The notes: generated from the sequence alone by a model not told the origin. Shown: positions 1 to 8,352, numbered from the stretch's first letter. The stretch is 64,000 bases of DNA from RGIG995 sp045543655 (GCA_045543655.1 JAZPXN010000008.1:11925-75924); one strand, 5' to 3'. A program made the numbers and translations.

Positions 1-1
1 T

Positions 2-1249
2 TTGTGGTATTCCTTCTTCGGCTCCACCTTCGTTTTTCCCCCGGATATGAACCCTCAGAATCTCCTGCGCACTGTCCGGGATCATTCCGTCACCCATATT
101 TTTGCCGTCCCTCTCCTTTGGGCGGCGGTGGAGAAAAACGTCCGCAAGGAGGCGGCCTCCGATCCTAAAACTCTGAAAAAGCTGGAGACCGGGTTGAAGA
201 TCTCCCGCACCCTCCAGGATCTTTGCCCCGTCTTGGGCAAAAGGATCGCCGCCCGGCTCTTCCGGGACGTCCGGGAAAAGCTTTTTGGCGATTCTATCGT
301 GTTTTGTATTTCCGGCGGAAGCGCCGTCAAGGCCTCTACGCTTGAGCTGATCAACGGCATGGGATACCACCTCTGTAACGGCTACGGCATGAGTGAGATC
401 GGGATTTCGTCGGTGGATCTTTCCCGAAAAATGTCCGACCGCGTGAAGGCCACCATCGGTCGCCCCCTCTCATCTGTCGCTTACCGCATCGATTGCGACG
501 GACGGTTGCTGGTTCGGGGAGAATCGGTTTGCGGACGGATGTCCGTGGACGGCATGGATTGCCCCATGGGCGAATGGTTTAACACCGGGGATCTGATGAC
601 CAAAGACGATCAGGGCCGCTATCTCATTTCCGGCCGGGCCTCCGATCTGGTCTTCGGCGAAGAGGGAGAGAATCTGAATCCGGATCTTGCCGAGCAGGCC
701 TTCCAATTGACCCAAGCCAAAAATTTCACCGTCACCGGGGACGAAAACAACGAAAAGCTTATGCTCGTCGTCCAGATTCCCGAGGATATGACCGACGAGG
801 CCCGGGAATTGCTTGAAGCCGAGATCAAGGCCGGCAACGACGCCCTCCCTTCGGCTTATAAGATCAAAGAAATTCGTTATACCGCCGACCCCATCATGGC
901 GCCCAAGGATATCAAGGTCAGCCGGGCTCGCCTGCGCCGACAGATCAAAGACGGCACCGTCCGCCTTTCCGATTCCCTCACCGCCTCTGCCGTTTTCCGT
1001 CCCGCCGGGGCCGACTCCCCGCTGAAGGGGGAGCTGCGGGCCATGTTTGCGGAGATTCTTCATATCGCCCCCGAAGCGGTTACCGATACCGGTCATTTTA
1101 TGAACGATCTTGGGGGATCGAGCCTGGATTATTTCGCTCTCATCGGCCGCATTGACGAGACCTACGGGGTGACGTTGGAATTTGAGATGGAGAATTTTTC
1201 CTATTGTCTCAACGATTTCGTCCGCATCATAGGGGAGAAACGAGCATGA
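2..1249 (+). CDS. Acyl-AMP ligase (AMP-binding enzyme) with C-terminal acyl carrier domain, 5' end cut by window
   Basis: ANL-superfamily adenylating enzyme that would activate a fatty or other carboxylic acid as the acyl-adenylate. Only the C-terminal 415 residues are inside the window. Visible motifs: NGYGMSEIG (about 126-134, the A5 region), WFNTGDLM (about 192-199, A7) and ISGRASDLV followed by an acidic GEEGENLNP stretch (A8). The last 90 residues form an acyl carrier domain with DLGGSSLD, whose second serine (about 374) is the likely phosphopantetheine site. A ligase fused to a carrier domain and followed by a PlsC-like acyltransferase resembles Aas-like acyl-activation/acyl-transfer modules in lipid metabolism. 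The stop overlaps the next ATG (ATGA), implying translational coupling. Substrate cannot be read from the sequence. Confidence 0.85.
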   Translation: MWYSFFGSTFVFPPDMNPQNLLRTVRDHSVTHIFAVPLLWAAVEKNVRKEAASDPKTLKKLETGLKISRTLQDLCPVLGKRIAARLFRDVREKLFGDSIVFCISGGSAVKASTLELINGMGYHLCNGYGMSEIGISSVDLSRKMSDRVKATIGRPLSSVAYRIDCDGRLLVRGESVCGRMSVDGMDCPMGEWFNTGDLMTKDDQGRYLISGRASDLVFGEEGENLNPDLAEQAFQLTQAKNFTVTGDENNEKLMLVVQIPEDMTDEARELLEAEIKAGNDALPSAYKIKEIRYTADPIMAPKDIKVSRARLRRQIKDGTVRLSDSLTASAVFRPAGADSPLKGELRAMFAEILHIAPEAVTDTGHFMNDLGGSSLDYFALIGRIDETYGVTLEFEMENFSYCLNDFVRIIGEKRA

Positions 1250-1899
1250 TCTACAAAGAGATCCTCCGCTGGTACGGCATGCTTTCCGGCTATCCGCTGT
1301 ATCTGGCTTTTTTCAAGCGCAAAACCTATTACGAGGATAAGTCCGTTCAAGGCCGCTTCGTTAAGGGCGGGGCGCTGATCGTATCGAATCATTATCACGT
1401 CTGCGATTTTATCGTTAACGCCGGTCTGTTTCCCTTTCGGAAGCTGTACGTGGTGCTGAAGTCCGACGTTTACAAGCACAAATTCGTCGCTTGGGGGATG
1501 TCCATTTTCGGCGGCATCAAGTCCGACCGGGACAGCATGGGCATGCGGTTTATCGACGAAAGCGTTGCCCACCTGAAAAAGGGGCGCATCGTCCAGATCT
1601 TCCCCGAAGCCTATATCACCCACGACGGGGAGATGCGGGAGTTTAAAACCGGCTATATCATGATCGCCCAGCGGGCGGATCTGCCCATCATTCCCGTCGT
1701 CACCGACGGCAATTACGGCTGGAACAAGCGGGTTCACGTCATCATCGGCAAGCCCATTCTTCTGTCCGATTATTGTTCCGCCGCCAACCCCAACCGGGAG
1801 CAGATTACCGAGCTGAACCGAATCGTCCGGGACAAATGCCTGGAATTGCAAGCCGAGTTGCGCCGCCGGATTGCGGAAGACACCCGGAAAAAGAAGTGA
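1246..1899 (+). CDS. PlsC-like 1-acyl-glycerol-3-phosphate acyltransferase
   Basis: Lysophospholipid-type acyltransferase, 217 residues, expected at the inner face of the membrane. The family HX4D catalytic motif is seen as NHYHVCD (His49, Asp54), and the substrate-binding block as FPEA (about 119-122, in place of FPEG). The start at 1246 is preferred over an upstream TTG because AGGGGAG lies at 1231-1237 and the ATG overlaps the preceding stop. Together with the upstream ligase/carrier protein it would supply and transfer an acyl chain, so this looks like one functional pair. The acceptor lipid is not known; a glycerophospholipid is only the default of the family. Confidence 0.85.
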   Translation: MIYKEILRWYGMLSGYPLYLAFFKRKTYYEDKSVQGRFVKGGALIVSNHYHVCDFIVNAGLFPFRKLYVVLKSDVYKHKFVAWGMSIFGGIKSDRDSMGMRFIDESVAHLKKGRIVQIFPEAYITHDGEMREFKTGYIMIAQRADLPIIPVVTDGNYGWNKRVHVIIGKPILLSDYCSAANPNREQITELNRIVRDKCLELQAELRRRIAEDTRKKK

Positions 1900-1918
1900 A
1901 AACAAAGGAGAACCGATT

Positions 1919-2944
1919 ATGAGTCCGTTGATTTTTTCGTTGTATCCTCTCTGGGAGGGTCTGATCATGTCGTCTCTGCGGGGCGTGATCCTGGGGATCC
2001 TGCCCATCGTCTGGGGGGTCGTTGTCACCGTTATTTCCCTCTATTTCTTCTGCTTTTTTGCGCCCAACGCCATCGTGGGCTACGTGGTCTACGTCATGCA
2101 TCTCAAGCGCACCCGCAAGGACAAATGGACCCGGGCCTGCTCCTGCGACCAGGCCGACCATCTCAGCATGTACGATACGGGCATGGCCTGGAGCGAGGAG
2201 CATAAGGAAAAGAAAAAAGACGTGCACATCGTCAGCGAGGGGCTGAATCTTTACGGCGAATTTTACGATTTCGGTTCCGATAAAACGGTCATTCTCGTGG
2301 CCGGTCGCACCGAAGGGCTTCGGTACGGATATTATTTCGCCCGCCCCTATTCCGATTGCGGCTACAACGTGCTGACCATCGACAACCGGGCCCACGGCGA
2401 AAGCGAGGGCACTTATAATACGGTGGGATTCGAAGAACATAAAGATCTTCTGGCCTGGGCAAACTATATCCACGAAAATCATCATTCCGAATCCATCGTC
2501 TTTCACGGCATCTGCATCGGCTCTGCCGGTTCCTTGTACGCGCTGACCAGCGAAAATTGCCCCTCCTATATTAAAGGCATCGTGGCCGACGGGATGTATC
2601 CCAATTTCTGGGAAAGCTTCCGCAACCATATGATCGAGCTGAAAAAGCCCATGTTCGGCCTGCCCTTTATCAACGCCTGGATGGTGCTTCTCACCGGACA
2701 TTCCATGAAGCGCGGCCCCATTGACGTGATTCACAAGCTGGATCGCCCCATTCTGATGCTTCACGGCCGGCAGGATCTTTATTCCCTCCCCTCGGAGGCG
2801 GAAAAGCTGTACGAAAAATGCGGGAGCGAGACCAAAAAGCTGGTTTGGTTCGACGTGGGCGGCCATTCCATGCTCCGTTTTAACAATACCGAAGAATACG
2901 ACGGCGCCATCAAAGAATTTCTGAACCGGTCCGTGGCGGCTTAA
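1919..2944 (+). CDS. Membrane-anchored alpha/beta hydrolase with Cys at the nucleophile elbow
   Basis: A 341-residue alpha/beta-hydrolase of the type often annotated as DUF-like serine aminopeptidase/lipase in Clostridia. One long hydrophobic segment near residues 20-55 should anchor it in the membrane with the hydrolase domain following. The nucleophile elbow reads G-I-C-I-G-S (Cys199, codon 2513-2515), where relatives normally have Gly-x-Ser-x-Gly. Candidate acid and base are in LHGRQDLY and GGHSML. The start at 1919 has AAAGGAG at 1904-1910, eight bases upstream. It follows the acyltransferase by 19 bp and probably belongs to the same operon. Cys in this position is known in dienelactone hydrolases, so the enzyme could still be active; Ser202 next to the elbow is a less likely alternative. 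Confidence 0.8.
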   Translation: MSPLIFSLYPLWEGLIMSSLRGVILGILPIVWGVVVTVISLYFFCFFAPNAIVGYVVYVMHLKRTRKDKWTRACSCDQADHLSMYDTGMAWSEEHKEKKKDVHIVSEGLNLYGEFYDFGSDKTVILVAGRTEGLRYGYYFARPYSDCGYNVLTIDNRAHGESEGTYNTVGFEEHKDLLAWANYIHENHHSESIVFHGICIGSAGSLYALTSENCPSYIKGIVADGMYPNFWESFRNHMIELKKPMFGLPFINAWMVLLTGHSMKRGPIDVIHKLDRPILMLHGRQDLYSLPSEAEKLYEKCGSETKKLVWFDVGGHSMLRFNNTEEYDGAIKEFLNRSVAA

Positions 2945-2956
2945 AGAGAGGTTTTT

Positions 2957-3418
2957 ATGCAAATTATCGTTGCTATTTTTACCAACCCCTGCGTGGTAGC
3001 CTGCATCGGCGGCTGGATTACCGCCCAGGTCATCAAGACCGTTCTGCACGCCATTACCTACAAAAAATTGGATTTTCGCCGCTTGCTCGGAGACGGAGGT
3101 ATGCCCAGCGGACACACCGCCACCGTCACCGCCCTTGCGACGATGTGCGGCCTTACGGAAGGCTTCGGAAGCTCTGCCTTTGCCATTTCTGCCATCCTTA
3201 CGGTGGTCGTCTGCCGGGATGCGGTGGGCGTTCGCCGGGAGACCGAAAAGCAGGCTAAGATGCTCAATAAGGTGGTGGATGCTTTGGAAGAGACCTCCGG
3301 TCAGAACATTTCCGACACGCCTTTGAATACCCTCGTGGGCCATTCTCCCTTCCAGATCGCCGTCGGCGCCGTCATCGGAATCACCGTAGCCATCCTGCTC
3401 CACTTCTTCGTATTTTAA
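2957..3418 (+). CDS. DUF212 / YuiD-type divergent PAP2 family membrane protein
   Basis: Small integral membrane protein of 153 residues belonging to the divergent PAP2 (acid phosphatase/vanadium haloperoxidase-related) family. It shows the family block GGMPSGHTATVTAL (about residues 48-61), in which Ser-Gly-His matches the PAP2 core, three or four hydrophobic helices, and a hydrophobic C-terminus ending in VFVF-like residues. Twelve bases separate it from the hydrolase stop, with AAAGAGAGG as ribosome site, and a strong terminator follows, so it is the last gene of the lipid operon. Activity of this family is not established; a lipid phosphatase role would suit the neighbours but is inference. 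Confidence 0.85.
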   Translation: MQIIVAIFTNPCVVACIGGWITAQVIKTVLHAITYKKLDFRRLLGDGGMPSGHTATVTALATMCGLTEGFGSSAFAISAILTVVVCRDAVGVRRETEKQAKMLNKVVDALEETSGQNISDTPLNTLVGHSPFQIAVGAVIGITVAILLHFFVF

Positions 3419-3440
3419 ATTTGTCAAAAGACGTGATAGC

Positions 3441-3466
3441 AATCCCCCGCTGTGCGGGGGATTTTC
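3441..3466 (+). terminator. Rho-independent terminator of the lipid operon
   Basis: Perfect stem AATCCCCCGC / GCGGGGGATT with a three-base loop followed by T-rich sequence, 22 bases after the DUF212 stop. Confidence 0.8.
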
Positions 3467-3550
3467 CGTTTCGGATTCCTGACAGGACTCCCCGTAACCG
3501 GGTTCAAAAAAGCGGTGCCGAATTCACGGGCGACGATGCGTAAGCGTTTT

Positions 3551-3695
3551 GCCTCCCCTTAGTAAGGGGAGGTGGCACGGCGTGTTCGGCCGCCGTGACG
3601 GAAGGGATTGACCGCCGCAAACTAAATATTCATTCTCCCGGTCAATCCCCTCAGTCTTGCCTGCGGCAATCCAGCTCCCCTTACTAAGGGGAGCC
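3551..3695. repeat. MITE-like palindromic element, copy A
   Basis: A 145-bp element bounded at both ends by the small palindrome CTCCCCTTAGTAAGGGGAG (or its complement). Inside, ATTGACCG and CGGTCAAT face each other, so the whole element is one long imperfect inverted repeat. It is nearly the reverse complement of the element at 23648-23796. It carries no gene. The remaining sequence of the 3419-3795 gap shows no supported coding region. Confidence 0.8.
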
Positions 3696-3795
3696 TTGAT
3701 GGGTATGCCGCGCTCGATTCCTATTCTCGATAAACACCTCTGTATACAAAACCCCCGGAAACCGAAGTTTCCGGGGTATTTTCATGGGGATAAAT

Positions 3796-4032
3796 TCAAT
3801 GCTGATATTGATGTTGCTCCTGCCCGTCTTCCTGTTCCAGCAGGTAGGGAAGAAGGTCTTGCGGAGGCAGGGTCAAGGAATCGTAGATCTCTTCTAACGC
3901 CTCGATCTGACGGCGCAGGCCGTCGTCTTCGGCCATCAGAGCGTTGACCCGGGCCGCGAAGCGAATCGACTCCGGCGTTGCGGTGTTTAAGGTAATATAT
4001 TGTAGGATCTCTTCGGTGGATAGCTGATTCAT
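3796..4032 (-). CDS. Small protein paired with the sigma-like gene
   Basis: A 78-residue, mostly helical, acidic protein of no recognised family. The start at 4032 is chosen because AAGGAG lies just upstream (spacing about 8) and it leaves a 16-bp gap after the upstream sigma-like gene; a longer reading would overlap that gene. The sequence has EEILQYITLNTATPE followed by a predicted helix with alternating charged residues and a Gln/His-rich tail. Position directly behind a sigma-like gene suggests an accessory or anti-sigma-like partner, but no zinc-finger or membrane segment is visible, so this is inference only. Confidence 0.55.
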   Translation of the reverse strand: MNQLSTEEILQYITLNTATPESIRFAARVNALMAEDDGLRRQIEALEEIYDSLTLPPQDLLPYLLEQEDGQEQHQYQH

Positions 4033-4048
4033 CGGTCTTCTCCTTCTC

Positions 4049-4921
4049 TTAAAAATCAAAGATCACGCCGTCCTCGGCGAAGATCTCCGACAGCCGCTCG
4101 TTGCGCTTGCTGACAGATTTCGATACGTATTCCCGGGGGGATTCGGTGGTGAAATCCCCAAACCGCAGCTCCCGCAGGGGTCTGCCATCCTTCCCCCGCC
4201 GGTCCAGCCGGCTTTCCAGCCGTTGCCAGTCTTCCTCGGTCAGATTCAGCCAGTCAACCCCCCTCAGAAGCATCTTCGTGGTCGTAAACAGCTCTCCCAT
4301 GGTGGGATCGCCGTCGGTGATCAGCGCAATGGCGTCCTTCTTCGGCAGATTCCGGTAAAGCACCAAAACCCCCACCGAAAGCCACGCCAGCACGATCTGC
4401 ACCGCACTGCGCCCCGAAAGGATCTCGTCAAAGCAGCGGTTCAGATGGGCCTGCCGCTCTTTTTCCTCTTCCTCCCGGATCAGCCGGCCGAAGCCGCCGT
4501 CGGTGACCGGCTCTCCGGTCAGGATCTTCCCGCCGTCTGCCGTGTGCACGACGCCGTATTCCCCCTCCGCCTTTTCCTGTAATTGCTGGAGAAATTCCCG
4601 TCCCCGGGTGCTTTTCCGCAGAAGGGAGAAATAATAATTCTTCAGTACCGCAAACATCCATTTTTGCAGGGATTCCGGGCTTTTTTCCATGTCTTCCCGC
4701 TCAAAATATTTGCGGCGGATCCGCTCCACGATCTGAATCTGCGCCCCGGAAAGGCAATCCTCCACGTCTTCCTCGCAGGGGAAGGAGGACCTTCGGGCGT
4801 AAAGATATCCGGGGAACATCTGCTGCATCACCTCAAAGGTGCGCTGATAGCAATTGTCCGGCGAGGCCGAAAAGGCCTCCTCCCGGATGCAGAGAAAATC
4901 CTCTTGGGTGAGGTTGTACAT
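4049..4921 (-). CDS. Divergent sigma-70-like protein
   Basis: A 290-residue protein I cannot place firmly. Residues about 45-105 resemble sigma-70 region 2: EDVEDCLSGAQIQIVERI followed by LQKWMFAVLKNYYFSLLRK, which parallels the 'DAEDLVQE..., W-L-(Y/F)-x-I-A-x-N-x-x-x-D-x-x-R' pattern of ECF sigma factors. The second half (about 165-290) is unusually long for an ECF factor and ends in FAEDGVIFDF; a clear region-4 helix-turn-helix is not obvious, although PKKDAIALITDGDPTMGELFT could be a degenerate one. It is co-transcribed with the small downstream gene. Function as a transcription factor is plausible, not shown. Confidence 0.5.
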   Translation of the reverse strand: MYNLTQEDFLCIREEAFSASPDNCYQRTFEVMQQMFPGYLYARRSSFPCEEDVEDCLSGAQIQIVERIRRKYFEREDMEKSPESLQKWMFAVLKNYYFSLLRKSTRGREFLQQLQEKAEGEYGVVHTADGGKILTGEPVTDGGFGRLIREEEEKERQAHLNRCFDEILSGRSAVQIVLAWLSVGVLVLYRNLPKKDAIALITDGDPTMGELFTTTKMLLRGVDWLNLTEEDWQRLESRLDRRGKDGRPLRELRFGDFTTESPREYVSKSVSKRNERLSEIFAEDGVIFDF

Positions 4922-5012
4922 CGTTTTCCATTCTTCCTTTTTGCAAAAAGTTTTGTGAATTCACTACCATAACGCCGCCCCCGCCCTTTTTTCGCAGGCG
5001 CGGCGCAAATTT

Positions 5013-5660
5013 TTATTCTTCCCCCAAAAAGACGTCGTTTTCGTATCGGCCGGCCTTGGTGGAGCCGTCCGGGAAGGTGCAAATCATTCTCCCCTGGCGC
5101 ATTCCGCGATCCCAGATGCCGGAAAGAGAGATCCCGTCGGAAAAAACGTAGGTGCCCGGGCCGTGCATTTTCCCGGCCTGCCATGCTCCGGAATATACGT
5201 CGCCGTCCGGGAAGAGGTTCGTGCCCTGACCGTGACGCAAGCCTTCCGCCCATTCGCCCGTGTATTTTCCTCCGACGGCAAAAGAATAAGTACCCGTTCC
5301 GTGGGGGAAACCCCCGGCCCAATCTCCTTCGTAGACGTCGCCGTTGGCGTAGTCCATTCGTCCTCTTCCGTGGCGTTTTCCCTCTGCCCATTCTCCGGTA
5401 TAGCGGCTCTTATCAAAAAAGACCTCCGTTCCCCGGCCGTGGCGCTTTCCGTTTTTCCATTGCCCCTCGTAGGTCTCTCCGTTGGCAAAGCGGTAATATC
5501 CCTGACCGTTCCGCTTCCCGCAGGCCCAGTCTCCTTCGTAGACGTCGCCGGTGTAGTATTCCATCCGGCCTTTTCCGTGCCGCTCCCCGTCTTTCCATTC
5601 TCCGGTGTATACCGAGCCGCTGGGAAAGGTGTAGGTTGCGTATCCGTTCGTGTCTGCCAT
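5013..5660 (-). CDS. MORN-repeat protein
   Basis: A 215-residue protein built almost entirely of 23-residue MORN repeats: eight good copies with the pattern Y-x-G-x-W-x-x-G-x-x-H-G-x-G and a degenerate ninth at the C-terminus. There is no signal peptide or membrane segment, so it should be cytoplasmic. Bacterial MORN proteins act as beta-hairpin scaffolds, often linked to membrane lipids or envelope processes, but no partner is encoded next to it. Start supported by AAAGGA nine bases upstream. The upstream 390 bp contain only tandem repeats. Confidence 0.85.
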   Translation of the reverse strand: MADTNGYATYTFPSGSVYTGEWKDGERHGKGRMEYYTGDVYEGDWACGKRNGQGYYRFANGETYEGQWKNGKRHGRGTEVFFDKSRYTGEWAEGKRHGRGRMDYANGDVYEGDWAGGFPHGTGTYSFAVGGKYTGEWAEGLRHGQGTNLFPDGDVYSGAWQAGKMHGPGTYVFSDGISLSGIWDRGMRQGRMICTFPDGSTKAGRYENDVFLGEE

Positions 5661-5699
5661 AAGCTTTGTCCTTTCTCGTTGTTCTGTGAGGAGGTTCTA

Positions 5700-6050
5700 T
5701 CGTTCCACCTCGGACGAAAGAATTCCGTCGGCCTCCGCTTTTCTTTCGGTTCCTTTTTTTCTCGTGAAAGAAAAAGAACACCGTTCCTCTTCTATAATCT
5801 GTGAAGTTCGCCTTGCGGCGAGAGGCTTCCTCCTATACCCCCCCCCGACGAAAGAAATTCGTCGGCCTCCGCTTTTCTTTCGGTTCCTTTTTTTCTCGTG
5901 AAAGAAAAAGAACACCGTTCCTCTTCCATAATCTGTGAAGTTCGCCTTGCGGCGAGAGGCTTACTCCTATGCCTCCCCCCCCGACGAATGAAATTCGTCG
6001 GCCTTCGCTTTTCTTTCGGTTCCTTTCTTTTCTCGTGAAAAGAAAGGAAC
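5700..6050. repeat. Tandem repeat of about 130 bp, two full and one partial copy
   Basis: Three successive copies start near 5700, 5839 and 5971. Each has a GACGAA...TTCGTC hairpin followed by a Phe/Lys-codon-like tract (CTTTTCTTTCGGTTCC) and a hairpin around CTCGTGAAA. Copies one and two also share GTGAAGTTCGCCTTGCGGC. The third copy stops exactly at the end of the HD-domain gene. No gene is supported here; open frames within it only reflect the repeat. Confidence 0.75.
6019..6050 (-). other. Perfect 14-bp hairpin immediately after the HD-domain gene
   Basis: GTTCCTTTCTTTTC and its exact complement around a TCGT loop, touching the stop codon of the HD gene. It lies in the third tandem repeat copy; in the other two copies the stem is imperfect. 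No T-tract follows on the minus strand, so it may act as a 3'-end stabiliser or weak terminator. Confidence 0.5.
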
Positions 6051-7694
6051 TCACTTCTCCTTCAGATACTCTGCGAAGACCTCTCCGGCCAGCTTTCGGT
6101 CTACGTGGGGCGCCACGAAAAGATAGCCCCGCCACTTGCTTCGGTTGAAGGCCTCGGTCCATTGCTTGATGCGGTCGATGGCCTCGTTGGCCGGGATTTC
6201 CCGCCGCTGCTTGTCCACGATGGTCAGACGAAGATCGCTTTCCAACGGGGGCTGGAAGGATAAGGCAAAATCCAACGGATCAAAATCGATCTTCTTCCCC
6301 CGGGCACGGTAGGCCGCTTCCAGCCGCCCGGCAATTTCCTTCCGTTCGGCAATCAGATCTTCAATGGAGCAGCGCTTCATAAATTCCACGTACCGGGCAA
6401 TATGCTCCGGATAGAGCGTCCTCCGGGGCCAGGTCTCCGCAAACTCCCGCAGGAGTGCTTTTTGTTCCTCCGGATTATCGATTCGTTGCATTTCTTTAAG
6501 AGTGGAATCCAAGGCGAGATCGGCCGGTTCTTCTCCAAAGCTGTCGGCGGATAACTCCAGCGCCCGCTTCCATAGGGTTCGCCGGGCAAAGTTCGCCATG
6601 ATCTTTTCCAGGGTCTTGGTCTTCGCTCCCTCTGCCGCAAAGGGGATCTTCCGGGAGTGATAGAGCGCACTCAGCTCCTGATTGTTCAAAAAGAGAAAAT
6701 CACAGGGGTGCTTGATCTGCCCCACCCGCACCAGGGCGTAAATGGCGTCCCGCATCTGCGCCTCCGCCGCCAGGATCTTTTGGTGCCGGTACATATAATG
6801 ATAAAGCATGGAACGGTTGAAAATCAACTCTTCTACCGTAGAAAGCGCGTCGGCCGTGATGCCCAGCCGATAGTCGGTAATCCCGTCCTTCTCGGTCCTG
6901 CAGATGACCAGCTTCAGCAAGAAACGCTCCACTCCGTAGGTCAAAGCAATGCCCGAGGTGTAGCTGTCTCTTTGGGTATAATCCAGCTTGTCCGCGTCGA
7001 AATTTCCGTTGATCACGTGGGTCAGATAGGAATATTGCACCCCGTCGTCGGTGCCGTTGACCGCTCCGATGACGATATTCGCCGCCCGCCGCAGAAGATC
7101 TCTCGCGTCGGTCCGGGTCTTGATCCCGGGATAATTATTGATATGTTTCCAAAAGAAATTGACGAAGGCGTCGGAGGTGATGATCAAATAGGAAAAAATT
7201 TCGTGGGGAGAAGGGGAGACCGGCTGCCCCGCCTCCGCCAGAACCTCCTCCCGGATGGCGGCAAATTCCGGCATTCTGCCGTACACCGCCTCGGACAGAT
7301 GGGAATAGGGACAGTGCCCCACGTCGTGCAGCAGGGCTGCCAGGCGGACCAGGTGGATCTCCCCCTCGCCAATCACGTGGCGCACCTCCTTGCGGGTGCG
7401 GGCGTCGTCGTACAATTGCTCCATCATCCGCGCCGCCACCGCCATGGTGCCGAGAGAATGCTCAAAACGGGTATGCCGGGCGGCGGGATAGGTGGAATCG
7501 GCAAGCCCCACCTGATTCACGTTCCGCAGGCGCTGGAACAGAGGAGAGTCGATGAGCCGCACCTCCCAGGGGTGAAATACCACCGACCCCCAGATGGGAT
7601 CGTGAATGATCTTTTTTCCCCTTCCCGTGGGGGCGTACCCCCGCAGTATGGTGCGGACGAAACGGTTGATGCGGGCGCGGAAATCCTCGTTCAT
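6051..7694 (-). CDS. HD-domain phosphohydrolase (dGTPase/SAMHD1-like)
   Basis: A 547-residue metal-dependent phosphohydrolase. The HD signature is complete: RFEHSLG (His79), LLHDVGHCPYSH (His123-Asp124) and a later Asp in FDADKLDYTQRDS, the arrangement of the YdhJ/SAMHD1-like branch. The N-terminal FQRLRNVNQVG matches that family's start of the HD region. Expected activity is hydrolysis of phosphoester bonds in nucleotides such as dNTPs, in the cytoplasm; the exact substrate is not readable. It has its own promoter and is divergent from the dCMP deaminase gene, another nucleotide-pool enzyme, which supports a nucleotide role. Confidence 0.85.
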   Translation of the reverse strand: MNEDFRARINRFVRTILRGYAPTGRGKKIIHDPIWGSVVFHPWEVRLIDSPLFQRLRNVNQVGLADSTYPAARHTRFEHSLGTMAVAARMMEQLYDDARTRKEVRHVIGEGEIHLVRLAALLHDVGHCPYSHLSEAVYGRMPEFAAIREEVLAEAGQPVSPSPHEIFSYLIITSDAFVNFFWKHINNYPGIKTRTDARDLLRRAANIVIGAVNGTDDGVQYSYLTHVINGNFDADKLDYTQRDSYTSGIALTYGVERFLLKLVICRTEKDGITDYRLGITADALSTVEELIFNRSMLYHYMYRHQKILAAEAQMRDAIYALVRVGQIKHPCDFLFLNNQELSALYHSRKIPFAAEGAKTKTLEKIMANFARRTLWKRALELSADSFGEEPADLALDSTLKEMQRIDNPEEQKALLREFAETWPRRTLYPEHIARYVEFMKRCSIEDLIAERKEIAGRLEAAYRARGKKIDFDPLDFALSFQPPLESDLRLTIVDKQRREIPANEAIDRIKQWTEAFNRSKWRGYLFVAPHVDRKLAGEVFAEYLKEK

Positions 7695-7720
7695 GGCAGA
7701 TCCTTCCTTTCTCTTCCTTT

Positions 7721-7749
7721 ATTATCGCATGAAAATCCCCCGCCGTCAA
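7721..7749 (-). promoter_or_regulatory. Sigma-A-type promoter of the HD gene
   Basis: TTGACG and GATAAT with 17-bp spacing, about 27 bases before the start codon. Confidence 0.7.
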
Positions 7750-7789
7750 GGGTTTTTTGTAACTTTTTTGCAACGATTCCGCGCTTTTC

Positions 7790-7819
7790 TTGATTTTCCC
7801 CCGTCCGCTATGGTATAAT
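7790..7819 (+). promoter_or_regulatory. Promoter of the dCMP deaminase gene
   Basis: TTGATT (7790-7795) and TATAAT (7814-7819) with 18-bp spacing, 25 bases before the start. Confidence 0.7.
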
Positions 7820-7844
7820 GAAAAAAACAAAGGAGGCGATCTGC

Positions 7845-8336
7845 ATGATCCGAAGAGACAAACAGAATTATTATCTTGATATCGCCGGCACGGTCTGCGA
7901 GCGGAGCACCTGCCTGCGGAAAAATTACGGTGCCGTCATCGTCAAAAACGATTCGATTATTTCCACCGGCTACAACGGTGCGCCCCGGGGTCGGCAGAAT
8001 TGCTCCGACCTGGGCTGGTGCCTGCGGGAGCGGTACAATATCCCCAGCGGCGAGCGGTACGAGCTGTGCCGTTCGGTGCACGCCGAGGCCAACGCCATCA
8101 TCGTCGCCCCCCGGGAGGAGATGATCGGCGCTACTTTGTATATGGTCTGCAGAGATCCCAAGGACGGCTCCGTCGTTGCCGGCACCAACTCCTGCTCCAT
8201 GTGCAAGCGCCTCATTATCAACGCCGGGATCTCCACCGTGGTCATCCGGGATACGGAGAACGATTACCGGGTCATCGACGTGGTCAAGGAATGGGTGGAG
8301 AACGATACCTCCCTCGACCTCCATTCCGGGTATTAA
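7845..8336 (+). CDS. Deoxycytidylate deaminase family protein (ComEB-like)
   Basis: Zinc-dependent deaminase of 163 residues, predicted to convert dCMP to dUMP for thymidylate synthesis in the cytoplasm. The zinc and catalytic residues are visible as HAE (His79, Glu81) and C-S-M-C (Cys117, Cys120). The substrate-side motif GYNGAPRG is present near residues 42-49. Start at 7845 is set by AAAGGAGG 7 bases upstream; a start at the -10 box is excluded. Length is normal for the family. It is monocistronic and divergent from the HD gene. Confidence 0.88.
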   Translation: MIRRDKQNYYLDIAGTVCERSTCLRKNYGAVIVKNDSIISTGYNGAPRGRQNCSDLGWCLRERYNIPSGERYELCRSVHAEANAIIVAPREEMIGATLYMVCRDPKDGSVVAGTNSCSMCKRLIINAGISTVVIRDTENDYRVIDVVKEWVENDTSLDLHSGY

Positions 8337-8352
8337 AAGTAAAAATCGTCAT

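Noticed and set aside
3657..3947. Open frame across the MITE-like element on the plus strand
   Set aside because: It starts in the repeat and runs antisense to a better supported small gene with a ribosome site.
5013..5804. Plus-strand open frames of up to 213 codons over the MORN gene
   Set aside because: The minus strand encodes regular MORN repeats; the plus frames have no start context and no family features.
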